Shown: one piece after another, positions 23,216-23,685 of the stretch
How the letters are laid out: every line of letters starts with the position of its first letter
How positions within the stretch are numbered: the stretch's first letter is position 1
From: CAYRVX01 sp964642165
GTDB taxonomy: Bacteria; Planctomycetota; Phycisphaerae; SM23-33
Assembly: GCA_964642165.1 (NCBI GenBank)
Contig: CAZXOC010000089.1
Location: 1-23,685 of the forward strand
DNA length: 23,685 bases
Direction of reading: 5' to 3'
Position numbers and translations under genes: made by a program
Notes under the pieces: model-generated
The model's input: only the letters and a program-made list of their open reading frames with translations
Databases searched by the model: none
What the model was told of the DNA's origin: nothing

Positions 23216-23672
23216 CGTCCGCGGTGCGTGGCTGAGCGTCTGGGCTGTCCTGGCGGCCCTGGCGGGCGGCTGCCAGCTGCCCCAGCCCGAGCCGCCCCGC
23301 CCGAGCGTCCGGGTCGATCCCTGCGCCGAGCGCCTCCACGATGTCTGCGGGCACCTGCTGCTGTACTACGCCACCCACAAGCGGCTCCCGCCGAGCCTGG
23401 ACGCGCTGAAGGCCACCGGCCCCTTGCCGCTGTCGCCGCTGGTGTGCCCCGTGTCCGGCAAGCCGTACGTGTACGATTCCCGCGGCCTGGCGATCCCGGA
23501 CCGCCCGGGGCGACTGGTGCTCTACGACGCCGAACCGAGCCACTCGGGGATGCGGTGGGGGATCATGGTGAAGCGGCCGGAAGGCGGCGCGATCATGACC
23601 GGCGTCACCCAGGTCACCGAGAAGGAGATGGCCGCCGCCACCCCAGCGCCCGAGCTCGACGGCGATCGATGA
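23199..23672 (+). CDS. Small lipoprotein with a pseudopilin-like globular domain
   Basis: A 157-residue predicted lipoprotein: a hydrophobic signal (WLSVWAVLAALAG) ends at GGC with Cys25. The mature part, CAERLHDVCGHLLLYYATHKRLPPSLDAL and LSPLVCPVSGKPYVYDSRGLAI, resembles the globular domain of planctomycete-type pseudopilins (helix, then LPPSL, then CPxSGxPYxY) without the FTLxE helix. Three later Cys-free beta segments follow (RLVLYDAEPSHSGMRWGIMV). The start at 23199 overlaps gspD by 17 bases, so it belongs to the operon. It may be a pilotin-like or tip-associated accessory protein; neither is proven. The window ends 13 bases after its stop. Confidence 0.76.
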   Translation: MVPGRNVRGAWLSVWAVLAALAGGCQLPQPEPPRPSVRVDPCAERLHDVCGHLLLYYATHKRLPPSLDALKATGPLPLSPLVCPVSGKPYVYDSRGLAIPDRPGRLVLYDAEPSHSGMRWGIMVKRPEGGAIMTGVTQVTEKEMAAATPAPELDGDR

Positions 23673-23685
23673 GCCGCTGACCGCC

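Noticed and set aside
23669..23680. A new gene starting at the ATGA that overlaps the end of the last lipoprotein gene
   Set aside because: The frame reads Met-Ser-Arg and then stops, so it is not a gene.

Overview
The window comes from a very GC-rich bacterium (roughly 70% G+C by eye) and looks like part of a metagenome scaffold. Several features point to the Planctomycetota, perhaps a Phycisphaerae-like lineage: pseudopilins that start AFTLLE/AFTLVE, a GspK with an EF-hand-like insert, secreted proteins rich in Arg, Gly and Pro, and a secreted EF-hand protein. This assignment is an inference; there is no rRNA or other marker gene here.

Region 1 (1-3788, minus strand) is a compact four-gene operon. 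It is transcribed as a pterin-binding methyltransferase (AcsE/MtgA/MetH-pterin type), a short methylenetetrahydrofolate reductase-like protein, EtfB and EtfA. Together they suggest a one-carbon module: methyl transfer to or from tetrahydrofolate, interconversion of methyl-THF and methylene-THF, and electron transfer through an ETF that resembles the anaerobic, possibly bifurcating, type.

Region 2 (4023-7884, plus strand) is a translationally coupled three-gene operon: an SBF-like (SLC10A7/RCH1 type) transporter, a gamma-glutamyltransferase-family enzyme without a signal peptide, and a secreted protein of unknown function. A convergent CIA30-domain lipoprotein follows (7933-8559, minus).

Region 3 (8826-11499, plus strand) holds three secreted proteins with a common layout: a signal peptide ending AxA, a predicted mature N-terminal Gln, and an Arg/Gly/Pro-rich stretch. 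They are a Spy/CpxP-like protein, a fusion of an EF-hand pair to an O-methyltransferase, and an RRGGD-repeat protein. A strong intrinsic terminator follows the second. A 350-base gene-free stretch with several hairpins precedes the third.

Region 4 (11589-23672, plus strand) is a nearly complete type II secretion operon with mostly overlapping genes, in the order gspE-F-G-H-I-J-K-L-M-C-D, ending in a small lipoprotein. No prepilin peptidase (gspO) is present in the window. The secretin gene is interrupted by 100 Ns. The 55 bases on each side of the gap are identical, and collapsing them restores one open reading frame, so the gap is best read as an assembly artefact in an 18-bp tandem repeat. 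The secreted proteins of regions 2 and 3 could be substrates or partners of this system, but only their position suggests it.
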